Notes: generated by a model not told the origin, from the sequence alone. DNA of 64,000 nt from Rhodocyclaceae bacterium (GCA_016702335.1 JADJEF010000018.1:496001-560000); one strand, 5' to 3'; counted from the first letter of the stretch, positions 49,968 through 60,700 are shown. Numbers and translations are program-made.

Positions 49968-50891
49968 TCAGTGGCCTTCCGTGTGGTTCTTGAGCCGTGG
50001 CTCGCGGCGGCTCCAGTAGGTGGCCAGCGTCAATCCTGAGATGATGTGCCAGACGCCCCACCAGGCGGTGATGATGGCCATGCCGCCGAGACCGTTGAAC
50101 AGATTGAAGATCAGGATCAGGCCGAGACCGGAATTCTGGATGCCCATTTCAAAGGTCACGGCACGCTTGTCGCGATCCGACAGCCCAAGCAATGACGACA
50201 GTGAAAAGCCAGTCACCAGCGCCAGCAGGTTGTGTAGGAATACCGTGATCACCACAAACTCGATATAGGCCATGAAATGTTGAAAGTTGGCAGCCAGAGC
50301 AAAGATGACAAAGCTGATGAACACGCCAATCGACAGGACCTTCATCGGCTTGTGCAACTTCTTCGCCCATTGCGGGTGTTGGTGCGACAGATACAGCCCG
50401 GCGACCAGCGGCAGGCCGAGCAGAATGAGCACGTCATACAGCATCATCAGCGGATCAAGCGAAATGCTCTGCATCAGGTCGCGCGTGACCGGGTGCAGGT
50501 TGCCCCAGAAGTTGAAGTTGATCGGCGTCATGACGATGGCCAGTGCCGTCGACACCGCACTGGCGCTGACCGACAGCGCTGCATTGCCCTTCGAGAGGTG
50601 CGTGAGGAAGTTCGATAGGTGACCGGCCGGGCAACTGGAAACCAGAATCATGCCCAGCGCAATGCTCGGTACCGGCTTGAGAATGTAGATCAGGCCGAAG
50701 GTCATTGCCGGGAAAATCAAATGATGGCCGACCGTGGCCAGCAGCAGGCCCTTGGGCGACTTGATCGCTTCGCGGAAATCCTCGACCTTGAGGTCGATGG
50801 CCACGCCGAACATCACCAGCGCCAGGACAAAGTTGAGGGCACCCAGGGTGGCCGGGTTGAAATGCAGCTGAACTTGGTCTATTGGCAGCAC
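49968..50891 (-). CDS. Bile acid:sodium symporter (BASS) family protein
   Basis: A 307-residue membrane protein with about nine or ten helices. Family motifs: ALVMFGVAIDLKVEDFREAI, LLATVGHHLIFPAMTFGLIY, LVSSCPAGHLSNFLTHLSKG and FEMGIQNSGLGLILIFNLF, the last two being the sodium-site crossover helices. Bacterial members carry organic anions such as pantoate, sulfonates or steroid acids; the substrate is not evident. Its partner downstream is an extended SDR. Confidence 0.9.
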   Translation of the reverse strand: MLPIDQVQLHFNPATLGALNFVLALVMFGVAIDLKVEDFREAIKSPKGLLLATVGHHLIFPAMTFGLIYILKPVPSIALGMILVSSCPAGHLSNFLTHLSKGNAALSVSASAVSTALAIVMTPINFNFWGNLHPVTRDLMQSISLDPLMMLYDVLILLGLPLVAGLYLSHQHPQWAKKLHKPMKVLSIGVFISFVIFALAANFQHFMAYIEFVVITVFLHNLLALVTGFSLSSLLGLSDRDKRAVTFEMGIQNSGLGLILIFNLFNGLGGMAIITAWWGVWHIISGLTLATYWSRREPRLKNHTEGH

Positions 50892-51107
50892 AGACGCTTC
50901 CTCCGGATTGTTGATCGTGTGCGACGAGGATATTACGGATCGGGCCTACCAGCCACTTGACGCACGGCACCATGATTTGTCCAATCGCGCCAAGGCTTGT
51001 CTCAGCCAGCTTTGCGCGCAGCTTTCGGTCTGGCGGCACGCTGTGCCGTGCATAATTGACCGTCATAATGACGGGTATGTCTGATTACCGCCGACACCCT
51101 GCTGCCG

Positions 51108-54100
51108 ATGAGTGCCGATCCAAGAGAAGCCACTAGCCACATTGCGCTGATCTGGCGGTACATACGCTTGGCCATGGTCAAGCGCAATGGCCTGGTCAAG
51201 CGCCTGCTCTTTATCCTGATAGTGAGCAGCGCCTTGATTACGATGCTGATCACCAGCGGTGATCTGTATTTGCGCTACCACAGTGAGTTGCGTCAGATCG
51301 AGGCCGATTTCGCTTTTATTGCCGATATCTATCTGCCGGCTCTCGAAGAGTCAGTCTGGGCACATGAGGAAAGGATTATCGTCACCCAGCTTGACGGCTT
51401 GCTGCGGCTACCCAATGTGAGCTACCTCAGCATTGCGGTCGAGGGGAAGACTCGCTGGACCGCCGGGAAGCGCGACGCAACGAGCGAACTTGTGCGCACG
51501 ATGCCGCTGCGCTATGGGCCTGGCGAGAAAAAGCGAGAAATCGGGCAACTGACTGTTGTGGCCAGCAAAGACAAGATGGTGGCCGCGCTCTGGGCTCATC
51601 TGACCCATACGTTGATCGTCAATGCCATCAAGATCACCTTGCTGTGTCTGTTCATGCTGGTGGTGTTCGAGCTACTGGTCACCCGGCATCTGGATCGTCT
51701 GGGGCGCTTTTTCAAGGAATTGCCGGGTGCTCAGGGCGCACGACCCCTGCGTTTTCTGCGCGCTGAGCGCGGGCGGTGGCGCCCGGATGTGCTCGATGAG
51801 GTGGCCGAAGCGGTCAACAAGATGGTGGTGTCGCTACGCGACGCCTCGTTGCGCAGCGAAGCCCTGACCGCGCGTTTGGCCAAAAGCGAGGCGATGTTCC
51901 ACACCATCTTCAGTGAGGCGGGCAGTGCCATCACAGTTATTGATTGCGAGACCTTGGCGCTTGCGGAGGCGAATGAGGGGGCGTGCCAGACGCTGGGCTA
52001 TAGCAGCGCCGAGATGCTCTCGATGCACCTTTCCGACTATCACGTCGATCTCGCCGAGGGCTACTTGCGCGAGTTGTTCCCCTTGCTCGGTGAAAGAGGC
52101 CTGCGGCTGTTTTCCCGCCATCGCTGCAAAGATGGCCGGCTCATCGACGTTGATGAGTCGCTGCGCGTGGTTCATATCGATTCACGCGCGCTGCTGGTAC
52201 AGGTCTGGCGCGATATCACCGAGCAGAAGAACACGGAGCGTCAGTTGGCCCAGACGCGCGATGAGTTGCGCCTCATGGCCGAGTCGGTTCCAGTGGCCGT
52301 ATATCGCTACAAACGCGAAGGCGATACGGCCCGCTTTGTCTATATCAGCCCGCCGATAGAACGGCTGATGGGCGTGTCGGCAGACGAGGTCATGGCTGAC
52401 AGACGGAATTTTATTGCTCGCGTGCACCCGGAGGACGTGGCTGACATGCTGACGGCGGGCAAGGCGGCATCGGCGCAGGGCAAGCCCTTCCGGCACACCT
52501 TCCGTGTCGTTCCGCGCCCGGGCGAGGTACGCTGGATGATGTCAGTGTCCGAGCCACGAGAGGAAATCGGGCATGGGCTGGTCTGGTACGGCTATATTCA
52601 GGATGTCACCGAACAGGAACTTTCTGCCGCGTCGATGCGGGTGGCACAGGACCGCTTCCGTGTCTCGTTTGAAGGGAGCCCGGTTGCGGTGGCCATCACG
52701 CGCGCGCGCGATGGCAAGTTCATCGCCGTTAACCCCAATTTCACCCGCGTTTTCGGCTGGGCGGAAGACGAGTTGATCGGCCGGTTGTCCACGGAGACCG
52801 TGTGGCAAAAAGGTCTCGTGCGGGAAAAATGGCTCGAAGATTTGCGCACCAACGAGCGCATCGTTGACCGGGAGTCGGTGTTCTATTGCAAGGATGGACG
52901 GCCTTGCCCGATCAGCGTTTCAGCGGTGTTGACCGAAATTGATCAGGAGGAATGCGCGCTCATCTTCGTGACCGATATCTCCGAGCGGGTACGTGCCCGC
53001 GAGACCGAGATGAGGGCGGCCAGCGTCTTCGCGACCAGTGCCGAGGGCATCATGGTGTGTGACGCTGCTAGCCGGATTATCGAAGTCAATCCGGCCTTCA
53101 CCCAGATCACCGGCTATGCCCGCGAGGAGGTGATCGGCCAACCTGCCTCGCTGCTCAATTCAGGACGCCACTCCAGGGAGTTTTACGCCGAGATGTGGCG
53201 CTCATTGGCCCAGACCGATGCCTGGCGTGGCGAGATCTGGAACCGGCGCAAAGATGGCTCCATCTATCCGGAAATGATCTCCATTGCCGTCGTCACCAGC
53301 GCGATGGGCGCTCGCGAGTACGTTGCCGTATTTTCCGATATCAGCCGCTTCAAGGCGCACGAAGAAGAGCTGCATCGCATTGCCTACTACGACGCGCTCA
53401 CCGGGCTACCCAATCGTCGCTTGCTTAGTGATCGCCTCACCCTGGCACTGGCCCGCGCCCGGCGCGAGGGCACCTTGCTGGCGGTCTGCTTTCTCGATCT
53501 CGACGGCTTCAAGCCGATCAATGATGAGCACGGCCACGCGGTGGGGGATCAGTTTCTTCTCGGTATTTCCCGCGCGCTGTCCACCGCGCTGCGCGGCGGC
53601 GACACGCTGGCGCGCATTGGCGGCGATGAGTTCGTCATGCTCTTTGGCGATATTGCCAGCGAAGGTGAGTGCCGGACAGTGCTGCAGCGGGTGCTCGATG
53701 CCGCGCAACTACCCCTGCAGACCGACGGGCTGCTGCTGCAAGTGTCGGCCAGTATCGGCGTTACGCTGTTCCCGGACGACGACAGTGATGCCGATTCCTT
53801 GCTGCGCCACGCCGATCAGGCCATGTATCGTGCCAAGGAGCTGGGTAAAAACCGTTATCACCTGTTTGATCCCGCTACCGACCGGCGTCTCAGCGCACAC
53901 CGCGAAGCCTTGCAGGTGCTGGAAGCCGCGTTTGAGCGGCGGCAGTTTCTACTGTATTACCACCCAAAAATTGATATTTTCAGCGGCGAGGTGGTTGGTG
54001 CCGAGGCCCTGATTCGCTGGCGGCAGGAGGACGGCACCATTGCGCCGCCGGCGCAGTTCCTTCCGCACATGGACGGCGAGGCACTGGAGTTGGCGGTGAG

Positions 54101-54725
54101 CGAGTGGGTGATCGAAACCGCACTCGATCATCTGGCCGAGTTTCAAGCCCAGGGGATCAGTGTTCAGGTGAGTGCCAATCTGGTATCGAGACATCTCGCA
54201 GAACCGCGTTTTTTGCACTGGTTGCGCGACCTGCTTGCGGAGTATCCGGGCTATATCACCCGCAGTTTCAGTCTTGAAATTCTCGAGTCGGCCGCCATTG
54301 GCGATATTGATGCAATGGCCCAGCAACTCGGGGGAGTGCGTGCGATGGGGGTTGAGCTTGCACTCGATGACTTTGGTACGGGTTATTCGTCACTGGCCTA
54401 TTTCCGTCGCTTGCCGGTAGACGTGCTCAAGATTGACCAGGGCTTTGTGCGCGACATGCTTGACGACGCCAGCGACCACAATATTGTGGAGAGCGTGGTA
54501 CGTCTGGCTGAAGTCTTTGACCGGCGCGCTATCGCCGAAGGGGTTGAGACCATGGAGCACTGGAAGGCCTTGCTGGCTCTGGGGTGTCACTACGGGCAGG
54601 GCTATGGCATTGCGCGCCCGATGCCGGTTGAAAATTTTGTGCCGTGGGTGCGGCAATGGCAGCAGAACAGTGAACTGAAGTCATTCCTTGCGGCGGCGCA
54701 GAGCTACCGCCGGAGGCGGCAGTAG
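51108..54725 (+). CDS. Membrane-bound multi-PAS GGDEF-EAL protein
   Basis: A 1205-residue membrane sensor. TM1 (RLLFILIVSSALITMLITSG) and TM2 (IVNAIKITLLCLFMLVVFEL, about 165-190) enclose a periplasmic domain. Then come four PAS domains (about 255-760; MFHTIFSEAGSAITVIDCET, RFVYISPPIERLMGVSADEV, RFRVSFEGSPVAVAITRARD, FATSAEGIMVCDAASRIIEV), GGDEF (about 765-930) and EAL (about 940-1190). The cyclase motif LARIGGDEFVMLF has an RGGD inhibitory site five residues upstream; EAL has GAEALIRWR, SANLVSRHL, LEILESAAI, LDDFGTGYSSLAYF, LKIDQGFVRD and AIAEGVET. Both catalytic halves look complete. The start could be the Met at 51174, just before TM1. It is a single gene, divergent from the symporter gene. 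Confidence 0.93.
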   Translation: MSADPREATSHIALIWRYIRLAMVKRNGLVKRLLFILIVSSALITMLITSGDLYLRYHSELRQIEADFAFIADIYLPALEESVWAHEERIIVTQLDGLLRLPNVSYLSIAVEGKTRWTAGKRDATSELVRTMPLRYGPGEKKREIGQLTVVASKDKMVAALWAHLTHTLIVNAIKITLLCLFMLVVFELLVTRHLDRLGRFFKELPGAQGARPLRFLRAERGRWRPDVLDEVAEAVNKMVVSLRDASLRSEALTARLAKSEAMFHTIFSEAGSAITVIDCETLALAEANEGACQTLGYSSAEMLSMHLSDYHVDLAEGYLRELFPLLGERGLRLFSRHRCKDGRLIDVDESLRVVHIDSRALLVQVWRDITEQKNTERQLAQTRDELRLMAESVPVAVYRYKREGDTARFVYISPPIERLMGVSADEVMADRRNFIARVHPEDVADMLTAGKAASAQGKPFRHTFRVVPRPGEVRWMMSVSEPREEIGHGLVWYGYIQDVTEQELSAASMRVAQDRFRVSFEGSPVAVAITRARDGKFIAVNPNFTRVFGWAEDELIGRLSTETVWQKGLVREKWLEDLRTNERIVDRESVFYCKDGRPCPISVSAVLTEIDQEECALIFVTDISERVRARETEMRAASVFATSAEGIMVCDAASRIIEVNPAFTQITGYAREEVIGQPASLLNSGRHSREFYAEMWRSLAQTDAWRGEIWNRRKDGSIYPEMISIAVVTSAMGAREYVAVFSDISRFKAHEEELHRIAYYDALTGLPNRRLLSDRLTLALARARREGTLLAVCFLDLDGFKPINDEHGHAVGDQFLLGISRALSTALRGGDTLARIGGDEFVMLFGDIASEGECRTVLQRVLDAAQLPLQTDGLLLQVSASIGVTLFPDDDSDADSLLRHADQAMYRAKELGKNRYHLFDPATDRRLSAHREALQVLEAAFERRQFLLYYHPKIDIFSGEVVGAEALIRWRQEDGTIAPPAQFLPHMDGEALELAVSEWVIETALDHLAEFQAQGISVQVSANLVSRHLAEPRFLHWLRDLLAEYPGYITRSFSLEILESAAIGDIDAMAQQLGGVRAMGVELALDDFGTGYSSLAYFRRLPVDVLKIDQGFVRDMLDDASDHNIVESVVRLAEVFDRRAIAEGVETMEHWKALLALGCHYGQGYGIARPMPVENFVPWVRQWQQNSELKSFLAAAQSYRRRRQ

Positions 54726-54759
54726 CCGTGCGCCGGGCGCACCTACAGGCGATGCACGG
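54726..54759. terminator. Possible bidirectional hairpin between convergent genes
   Basis: CCGTGC pairs with GCACGG over the span, with an inner TGCGCC/GGCGCA stem. It sits between convergent stops but has no T-tract, so it is weakly supported. Confidence 0.3.
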
Positions 54760-54767
54760 GCTAATGC

Positions 54768-55994
54768 TCAGTCGAGCACATGCGAGACCAGACCGTCGGC
54801 CAGTTTGGGTTCGAACCAGGTTGATTTGGGCGGCATGACATTGTTGCTGTCCGCTACCGCCATCAACTGACTCATGCCGGTCGGGTAGAGGGCAAAGGCC
54901 ACGGCCATTTCGCCCGAGTCGACGCGTTTTTCCAGTTCGGCCAGGCCGCGAATGCCGCCCACAAAATCGATGCGCTTGTCACGGCGCAAGTCGGCAATGC
55001 CCAGAATGGGGCCGAGTGCATGCTCGGACAGCAGCGAAACGTCAAGGCTGGCAACCGGGTCGGCCGTTACCAGTTCAGGCTTGATGCACAGGCGATACCA
55101 CTGCTTGTCCAGATACATGCCGAACTCGCCGACACGGGTTGGTTGCATGGATTTGGCCGAGGTCTCGATGGTGAAGGCGGCTTCGAGTTGTGCGAGCAGC
55201 GCGTCTTTGCTCAAACCATTCAAATCCTTGACCACGCGGTTGTAGTCCATGATTTTCATCTGGTGATGCGGGAAAATCACCGCCAGGAAATAGTCCGACG
55301 ACAACTGGCAGCCTTCCTGCCGGCGCGCCGAAGACACGCGTGAGGCCGCCGCCGAGCGGTGGTGGCCGTCGGCAATATAGAGAGCCTCCATGGCGTCAAA
55401 GGTGCGGGTGATGGCCTCTATCTGCTCCGGGTCGCGCAGGGCCCAAATTTGGTGGCGGATGCCGTCATCGGCCGTGACATCGGCCTCGGGCGGACCTTCG
55501 GCAATGCTCCCTACCAGCAGATCGGCCGTGCTTGAGGCGGGGTAAGCGAGCAACACCGGCCCGGTCTGGGCGTTGAGCGCTTCGATCTGGCGCACGCGGT
55601 CGTCTTCTTTGTCGGGGCGGGTGAATTCGTGCTTGCGAATGCGGTTGCTGTCGTAGTCAGCGACGCTGGCCACGGCCACCAGGCCGGTTTGCGTGTGGCT
55701 GCCCATGGTCAGGCGATAGGCGTAGTAGCTGTCGGTCAGGTCGCGGGTGAGCGTGCCATCGCCAATCATGCGCGCGAGGTTCTCGGCGGCCTTGGCATAG
55801 ACCGCCGGCGAGTAGATGTCGGTGTCCTCGGGCAGATCAATCTCGGGTTTGGAGATGTGCAGGAAGGAGTTTGGCTTGCCACTCGCACGCCCGCGCGCTT
55901 CCGCACTCGAAAGTACATCGTAGGGCGGGGCGGCGATTTCACCGGCTTTACCGGGGGCGGGGCGCAAACCGCGAAAGGGGAGGATCAGGGTCAT
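54768..55994 (-). CDS. DUF1015 family protein
   Basis: A 408-residue cytoplasmic protein with the DUF1015 opening FRGLRPAPGKAGEIAAPPYD and VLSSAEARGRASGKPNSFLH, then HEFTRPDKEDDRVRQIEALN and YIADGHHRSAAASRV. The conserved DGHHR suggests an enzyme of unknown reaction; some relatives are annotated as SerB-associated or phosphate-binding. Coupled to aroG by an ATGA overlap (55991-55994). Confidence 0.88.
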   Translation of the reverse strand: MTLILPFRGLRPAPGKAGEIAAPPYDVLSSAEARGRASGKPNSFLHISKPEIDLPEDTDIYSPAVYAKAAENLARMIGDGTLTRDLTDSYYAYRLTMGSHTQTGLVAVASVADYDSNRIRKHEFTRPDKEDDRVRQIEALNAQTGPVLLAYPASSTADLLVGSIAEGPPEADVTADDGIRHQIWALRDPEQIEAITRTFDAMEALYIADGHHRSAAASRVSSARRQEGCQLSSDYFLAVIFPHHQMKIMDYNRVVKDLNGLSKDALLAQLEAAFTIETSAKSMQPTRVGEFGMYLDKQWYRLCIKPELVTADPVASLDVSLLSEHALGPILGIADLRRDKRIDFVGGIRGLAELEKRVDSGEMAVAFALYPTGMSQLMAVADSNNVMPPKSTWFEPKLADGLVSHVLD

Positions 55995-57046
55995 GAGTGG
56001 CTTCCTTTCAGCGCAGCGTGCGCATTGCGAATCATTTTTTCTGTAGTTGTCCAGTCCACGCAGCCGTCGGTCACCGAGCAGCCGTACTTGAGTTGGCTCA
56101 GGTCGGCGGGGATGGCCTGATTGCCGGCTTCGATATTGCTCTCGATCATCAAGCCGACAATCGATTGATTGCCCAGACGTATCTGGTTAATGCAGTCTTG
56201 CATGACCAGCGGTTGTAGTTCCGGTTTTTTGTAGCTGTTGGCGTGCGAACAGTCGATGACGATATTGCTCGGCAGCTTGGCTTTACTCAGCGCTGCCTCG
56301 GCGAGAGCGACGCTCACCGTGTCGTAATTCGGCCGGTCGCCGCCGCCACGCAGCACCAGATGCCCGTATTTGTTGCCACGGGTGCGCGTTACCGACGAGC
56401 GGCCCTCGGCGTTGATGCCGAGAAAGCTGTGCGGGCTGGCCGCTGAAATGATCGCGTTGACCGCCGTGCTGAGTGAGCCGTCGGTTCCGTTCTTGAAGCC
56501 GACCGGGGTCGAGAGGCCCGACGACATTTCCCGGTGAGTCTGCGATTCCGAGGTGCGTGCGCCTATCGCTGTCCAGGCAATGAGGTCACCCAGATACTGC
56601 GGCGAGATCGGGTCGAGCGCCTCGGTGCCGGCCGGCAGGCCCAGTTCGCTGACCGCGAGCAGAAACTCGCGCGCCTTCTGCATGCCTTCTTCGATATGAA
56701 AGGAATCATCCATGCGCGGATCGTTTATGTAACCCTTCCAGCCGGTGGCGGTGCGCGGCTTTTCAAAGTACACGCGCATCACCAACAGCAGCGTTTCGCT
56801 GACTTCATCGGCCAGTGCTTTCAGCCGGCGCGCGTAGTCGATGCCGGCCACCGGGTCGTGAATGGAGCACGGACCAACGACGACAAAGCGGCGTTTGTCC
56901 CGGCGGTCGAGGATGGCTTCGAGCGATCGCCGTCCTGCCAGCACCGACTTGGCGGCATTTTCAGTGAGCGGCACACGCTGGTGGATCTCCTGCGGCGTGG
57001 GCATTGGGTCGAAGGAGACGATATTGAGGTTTTCAGTGGCTTGCAT
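55991..57046 (-). CDS. aroG: 3-deoxy-7-phosphoheptulonate synthase, class I (AroG/F/H type)
   Basis: A 351-residue DAHP synthase, first step of the shikimate pathway (PEP plus erythrose-4-phosphate). Motifs: VVGPCSIHDPVAGIDYARRL, MRVYFEKPRTATGWKGYIND (PEP site), AIGARTSESQTHREMSSGLS, GFKNGTDGSLSTAVNAI, IVIDCSHANSYKKPE (metal His) and GNQSIVGLMIESNIEAGNQ. Which aromatic amino acid feeds back cannot be judged by eye. It begins two bases after the toxin stop and is ATGA-coupled to DUF1015. Confidence 0.95.
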   Translation of the reverse strand: MQATENLNIVSFDPMPTPQEIHQRVPLTENAAKSVLAGRRSLEAILDRRDKRRFVVVGPCSIHDPVAGIDYARRLKALADEVSETLLLVMRVYFEKPRTATGWKGYINDPRMDDSFHIEEGMQKAREFLLAVSELGLPAGTEALDPISPQYLGDLIAWTAIGARTSESQTHREMSSGLSTPVGFKNGTDGSLSTAVNAIISAASPHSFLGINAEGRSSVTRTRGNKYGHLVLRGGGDRPNYDTVSVALAEAALSKAKLPSNIVIDCSHANSYKKPELQPLVMQDCINQIRLGNQSIVGLMIESNIEAGNQAIPADLSQLKYGCSVTDGCVDWTTTEKMIRNAHAALKGSHS

Positions 57047-57048
57047 GG

Positions 57049-57435
57049 TCAGGCGATGAGGGGGACGTCGTATTTGGAAAATGAGGCGTCGGAGGAGATG
57101 ATCGTCAGCTGGCGTGCGCGGGCTTGAGCGATCAGCAGGCGGTCGAAGGGGTCGCGGTGGTGCAGGGGGAGCGCTTCAACGCCAGCAATATCGGTCAACT
57201 CGATGGGGAGCCAGAGAAAGCCGTTGGACGTCATGTACTGCTTCACATACCGATCCACAGGGCTAGGCAGGCTCAATTTTTTGATGTTCGATTTGATCGC
57301 GATTTCCCAAGCCGACACCGCGCTGAGAAATACCTGGTTGCGTACGTCGTCAATGGCGAGGCGCGCCGTCATCGGCAACGCCTCGTCTCCATTGACCCAA
57401 CGCAGGAACGCGTTGGTGTCCAGAAGTAAATCCAT
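57049..57435 (-). CDS. vapC: PIN-domain toxin of a type II toxin-antitoxin pair
   Basis: A 128-residue PIN nuclease: LLLDTNAFLRWVNGD with the first Asp, SAVSAWEIAIKSNIKKL with the Glu, and ALPLHHRDPFDRLLIAQARA with the C-terminal acidic pair. These are the metal ligands of VapC RNases. The start overlaps the antitoxin stop by one base (TAATG). Unlike the PIN toxin remnant at 3.7-4.2 kb, this one is intact. The aroG start follows its stop by two bases. Confidence 0.92.
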   Translation of the reverse strand: MDLLLDTNAFLRWVNGDEALPMTARLAIDDVRNQVFLSAVSAWEIAIKSNIKKLSLPSPVDRYVKQYMTSNGFLWLPIELTDIAGVEALPLHHRDPFDRLLIAQARARQLTIISSDASFSKYDVPLIA

Positions 57436-57662
57436 TACATGTAGTCAGCGAAATCGTCGAGCGGGGCGTCGAAATCGTCGGCAATGTAAAGCACGCTGCC
57501 TTTGCCGCTACCAAATTGACGCTTTGTTTTCGGCTGCTCAATCGGCACGATACGCACCTGCGGCTTGTTGTCGCGGGCGATGATCACTTCTTCGCCAAGC
57601 AGGGCTTTTTGCACCAGTTCGGACAGGTGGGCTTTGGCTTGGGCAATGTTGACTTGGGTCAT
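57435..57662 (-). CDS. Phd/YefM-type antitoxin
   Basis: A 75-residue antitoxin: MTQVNIAQAKAHLSELVQKA with the Phd/YefM DNA-binding fold, VIIARDNKPQVRIVPIE, and an acidic C-terminus (ADDFDAPLDDFADYM) that should wrap the toxin. AGGAG lies seven bases before the ATG, and an inverted repeat overlaps the probable promoter upstream. Confidence 0.92.
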   Translation of the reverse strand: MTQVNIAQAKAHLSELVQKALLGEEVIIARDNKPQVRIVPIEQPKTKRQFGSGKGSVLYIADDFDAPLDDFADYM

Positions 57663-57685
57663 GGCGAGCTCCTGCGGGGTCTATG

Positions 57686-57705
57686 TGACCATCTTAGTTG
57701 GTCAA
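57686..57705 (-). promoter_or_regulatory. Operator/promoter of the PIN/Phd pair
   Basis: TGACCA and TGGTCA form a perfect 6-bp inverted repeat seven bases apart (57686-57704). On the minus strand the arm is part of TTGACC, a good -35 box (57700-57705), about 40 bases before the antitoxin ATG. Antitoxin autorepression at such a site is usual for this family. Confidence 0.5.
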
Positions 57706-57725
57706 CTTGCTCCCGGTCAAGCCAA

Positions 57726-60700
57726 TCAGCGCTTTTTGCCCTCGGGGTGCTGCAGGCGCTGAAAAATGCCGCGAATGGCGGCGGCACGCTCGGCCAACGT
57801 GTGCTGTTCCACGACGCAGGACAGCTTGTCGGGCCCCGCCAGCTTGAAGCGGCGATCACTTTGTATCAGCTTGATGATATTGGCCGGGTCAATGGGCGGC
57901 GAATTTGTCCCAAAATCGATGAACTGAATGACGATCGCCTTGGGCCCCGCATCGAGCTTGGCCACCCCCAGCTTGCGCCCGGCCAGGCGCAGCCGGTGGG
58001 TTTCGAGCAGGGCAATGGTTTGTGTGGGCAGCTCGCCGTAGCGGTCAATCAGTTCTTCCTGCATGGCGCGCAGCTCCTCTTCATCGTCGCAACTCGACAG
58101 GCGCTTGTACAGCGTCAGGCGTTCATGCACATCGGGGCAGAAGGCGTCGGGCAACAGCGCGGGAAGGTGCAGGTTGATTTCCGAGGTTATCGACAAGGGC
58201 TGGGTCAGGTCGGGAATCGCCTCGCCCTTTTTCAAGGCACGCACGGCGGCATTGAGCATGTTGGTGTACATGGCAAAGCCTACCTCGTGAATGTCGCCGC
58301 TCTGGCCTTCGCCCAGTACCTCGCCGGCGCCACGAATTTCCAGATCGTGCATGGCCAGGAAAAACCCTGAGCCCAATTCTTCCATGGCCGCAATCGCATC
58401 CAGTCGGCGCTGTGCTTGCGTCGTCGGCTTGGCGTGCTCGTCGGTAAGCAAGTAGGCGTAGGCCTGATGGTGGCTGCGCCCCACGCGACCGCGTAGCTGG
58501 TGCAGCTGCGCCAAACCGAACTTGTCGGCACGATTGATGATGATGGTGTTGGCATGCGGATTGTCGATGCCGGTCTCGATAATGGTCGAGCAGAGCAGCA
58601 GGTTGTGCTTCTGCTGCGTGAACTCGCGCATCACGCGCTCCAGCTCGCGCTCGGGCAACTGGCCGTGGCCAATGACAATGCGCGCTTCCGGCAGCAGCTT
58701 TTCCAGCCGCTCGCGCATGTTTTCAATGGTGTCGACTTCGTTGTGCAGGAAATACACCTGACCACCGCGCTTGAATTCGCGCAAGGCCGCCTCGCGCACC
58801 TGACCGGGGGACCATTTGGTCACAAAGGTCTTGATCGCCAGGCGCTTTTGCGGTGGCGTGGCAATCACGGAAAAATCGCGCAGGCCTTCCAGCGAGAGCC
58901 CGAGCGTACGCGGGATGGGCGTGGCGGTGAGCGTAAGCACATCGACGGTCGCGCGCAAGGTCTTCAGTGCTTCCTTTTGCCGCACGCCAAAGCGATGCTC
59001 TTCGTCGATGATCACCAGGCCCAGCCGGTCGAACTTCACATCGGGCTGTACCAGACGATGCGTGCCGATCAGGATGTCGATCTTGCCTTGAGCCAGCAGT
59101 TGCACCGCCTCGTCCTGCTCTTTTTTGGACTTGAAGCGCGAAATCTCGGCTACTTTGACCGGCAGATTGGCAAAGCGGTCGGCGAAGTTCTGGTAGTGCT
59201 GCTCGGCGAGCAGGGTGGTCGGGCAGAGCACGGCGACCTGCTTGCCATCGGCCACGGCGACAAAGGCCGCGCGCATCGCCACCTCGGTTTTGCCGAAGCC
59301 GACATCGCCACACACCAGTCGGTCCATTGGCTTGCCCGAGGTCATGTCCTCGATCACCGCCTTAATTGCGTCCATTTGGTCGGGCGTTTCTTCAAAGCCG
59401 AAGCCTTCGGCAAAGGCGGCCAGATCATGGGTTTTGAGCGAAAAAGTGTGGCCCTCGCGGGCGGCGCGCTGGGCGTAAAGGGCAAGCAGTTCGGCGGCGG
59501 TGTCGCGCACCTGCTCGGCGGCTTTGCGCTTGGCTTTGTCCCACTGGCCGGTGCCCAGCGTGTGCAGGTTGACGGCTTCCGGGTCGGCCCCCGAGTAGCG
59601 GCTGATGACCTGCAATTGCGCCACAGGCACGTAGAGCTTCGCGCCCTCGGCATACTCCAGATGCAAGAACTCCCCGGCGGTGCCGGCACCTTCGCCGATG
59701 TTGAGGTGCACCAAGCCCTGATAGCGCCCAATGCCATGGTTTTCATGCACTACCGGGTCGCCGATCTTGAGTTCGGAAAGATCGCGCAGCCAGCCTTCGA
59801 GGTTTGCCCGCCGCGCCTCGGCGCGTCGATGGCGGGGGCGAGCAGTGGCGGCATACAGCTCGTTTTCGGTGATGAGGGCGAAGCCAGCGCCGACAAAACC
59901 GCCGGAAAGCGGCGCCACGCCGAGCATGACAGTCGCCGTTTCCGCCAGAAACGCCGCGTAGTTCTCGCATGGCTGCGGGAGGATGCCGTTATCGCGGAAG
60001 AACTCACCCAGAGTTTCGCACCGACCGGGCGACTCGGCCAGAATCAGCGTGCGGCCGTCGAAGTGCTCAAGAAAGTCGCGCAGCTTGGCGAGTGGATCGT
60101 CGGCACGCCGGTCGACCGCGACATCGAGTGCCCCAGACGGCACAATCGCCGTGTTGCCAGCGCCGACTTGCGGAATGGCGCGTTGCACGTGCTGGGCGAA
60201 AGCATTGGCGCGGACAAAAAATTCTTCATCACGCAGAAAGATGTCGCCCGGCGGCAACACCGGCCGCGAACGGTCGCCGCCGAGCATCTTGTAGCGGCCC
60301 TGCAGGTCGACCCAGAATTCGGCCAGCGCGGCCGGAATATCACCGTGCAGTACCAGCTGGGAACCGGCGGGCAGAAAGTCGAAAATCGTCGCGGTAGTTT
60401 CGAAAAACAGCGGCAGGTAGTACTCGATACCGGCCGGCAGCAGCCCGTTGGAAACGTCCTTGTACAGCGCGATGCGCGAGGCGTCGCCCTCAAAGGTGTC
60501 ACGGAAGCGCTGACGGAACATGGTGCGCCCGGCCTCCCCGGACGGAAACTCCCGTGCCGGCAGCAGGCGAATCTCGGGCACCGGGTAGAGCGTGCGCTGG
60601 GTATCGACATCAAAGCTGCGTATCGTTTCGATCTGGTCGTCGAACAACTCGATGCGATAGGGCAGCACGGTTCCCATGGGGAACAGATCGACCAGGCCAC

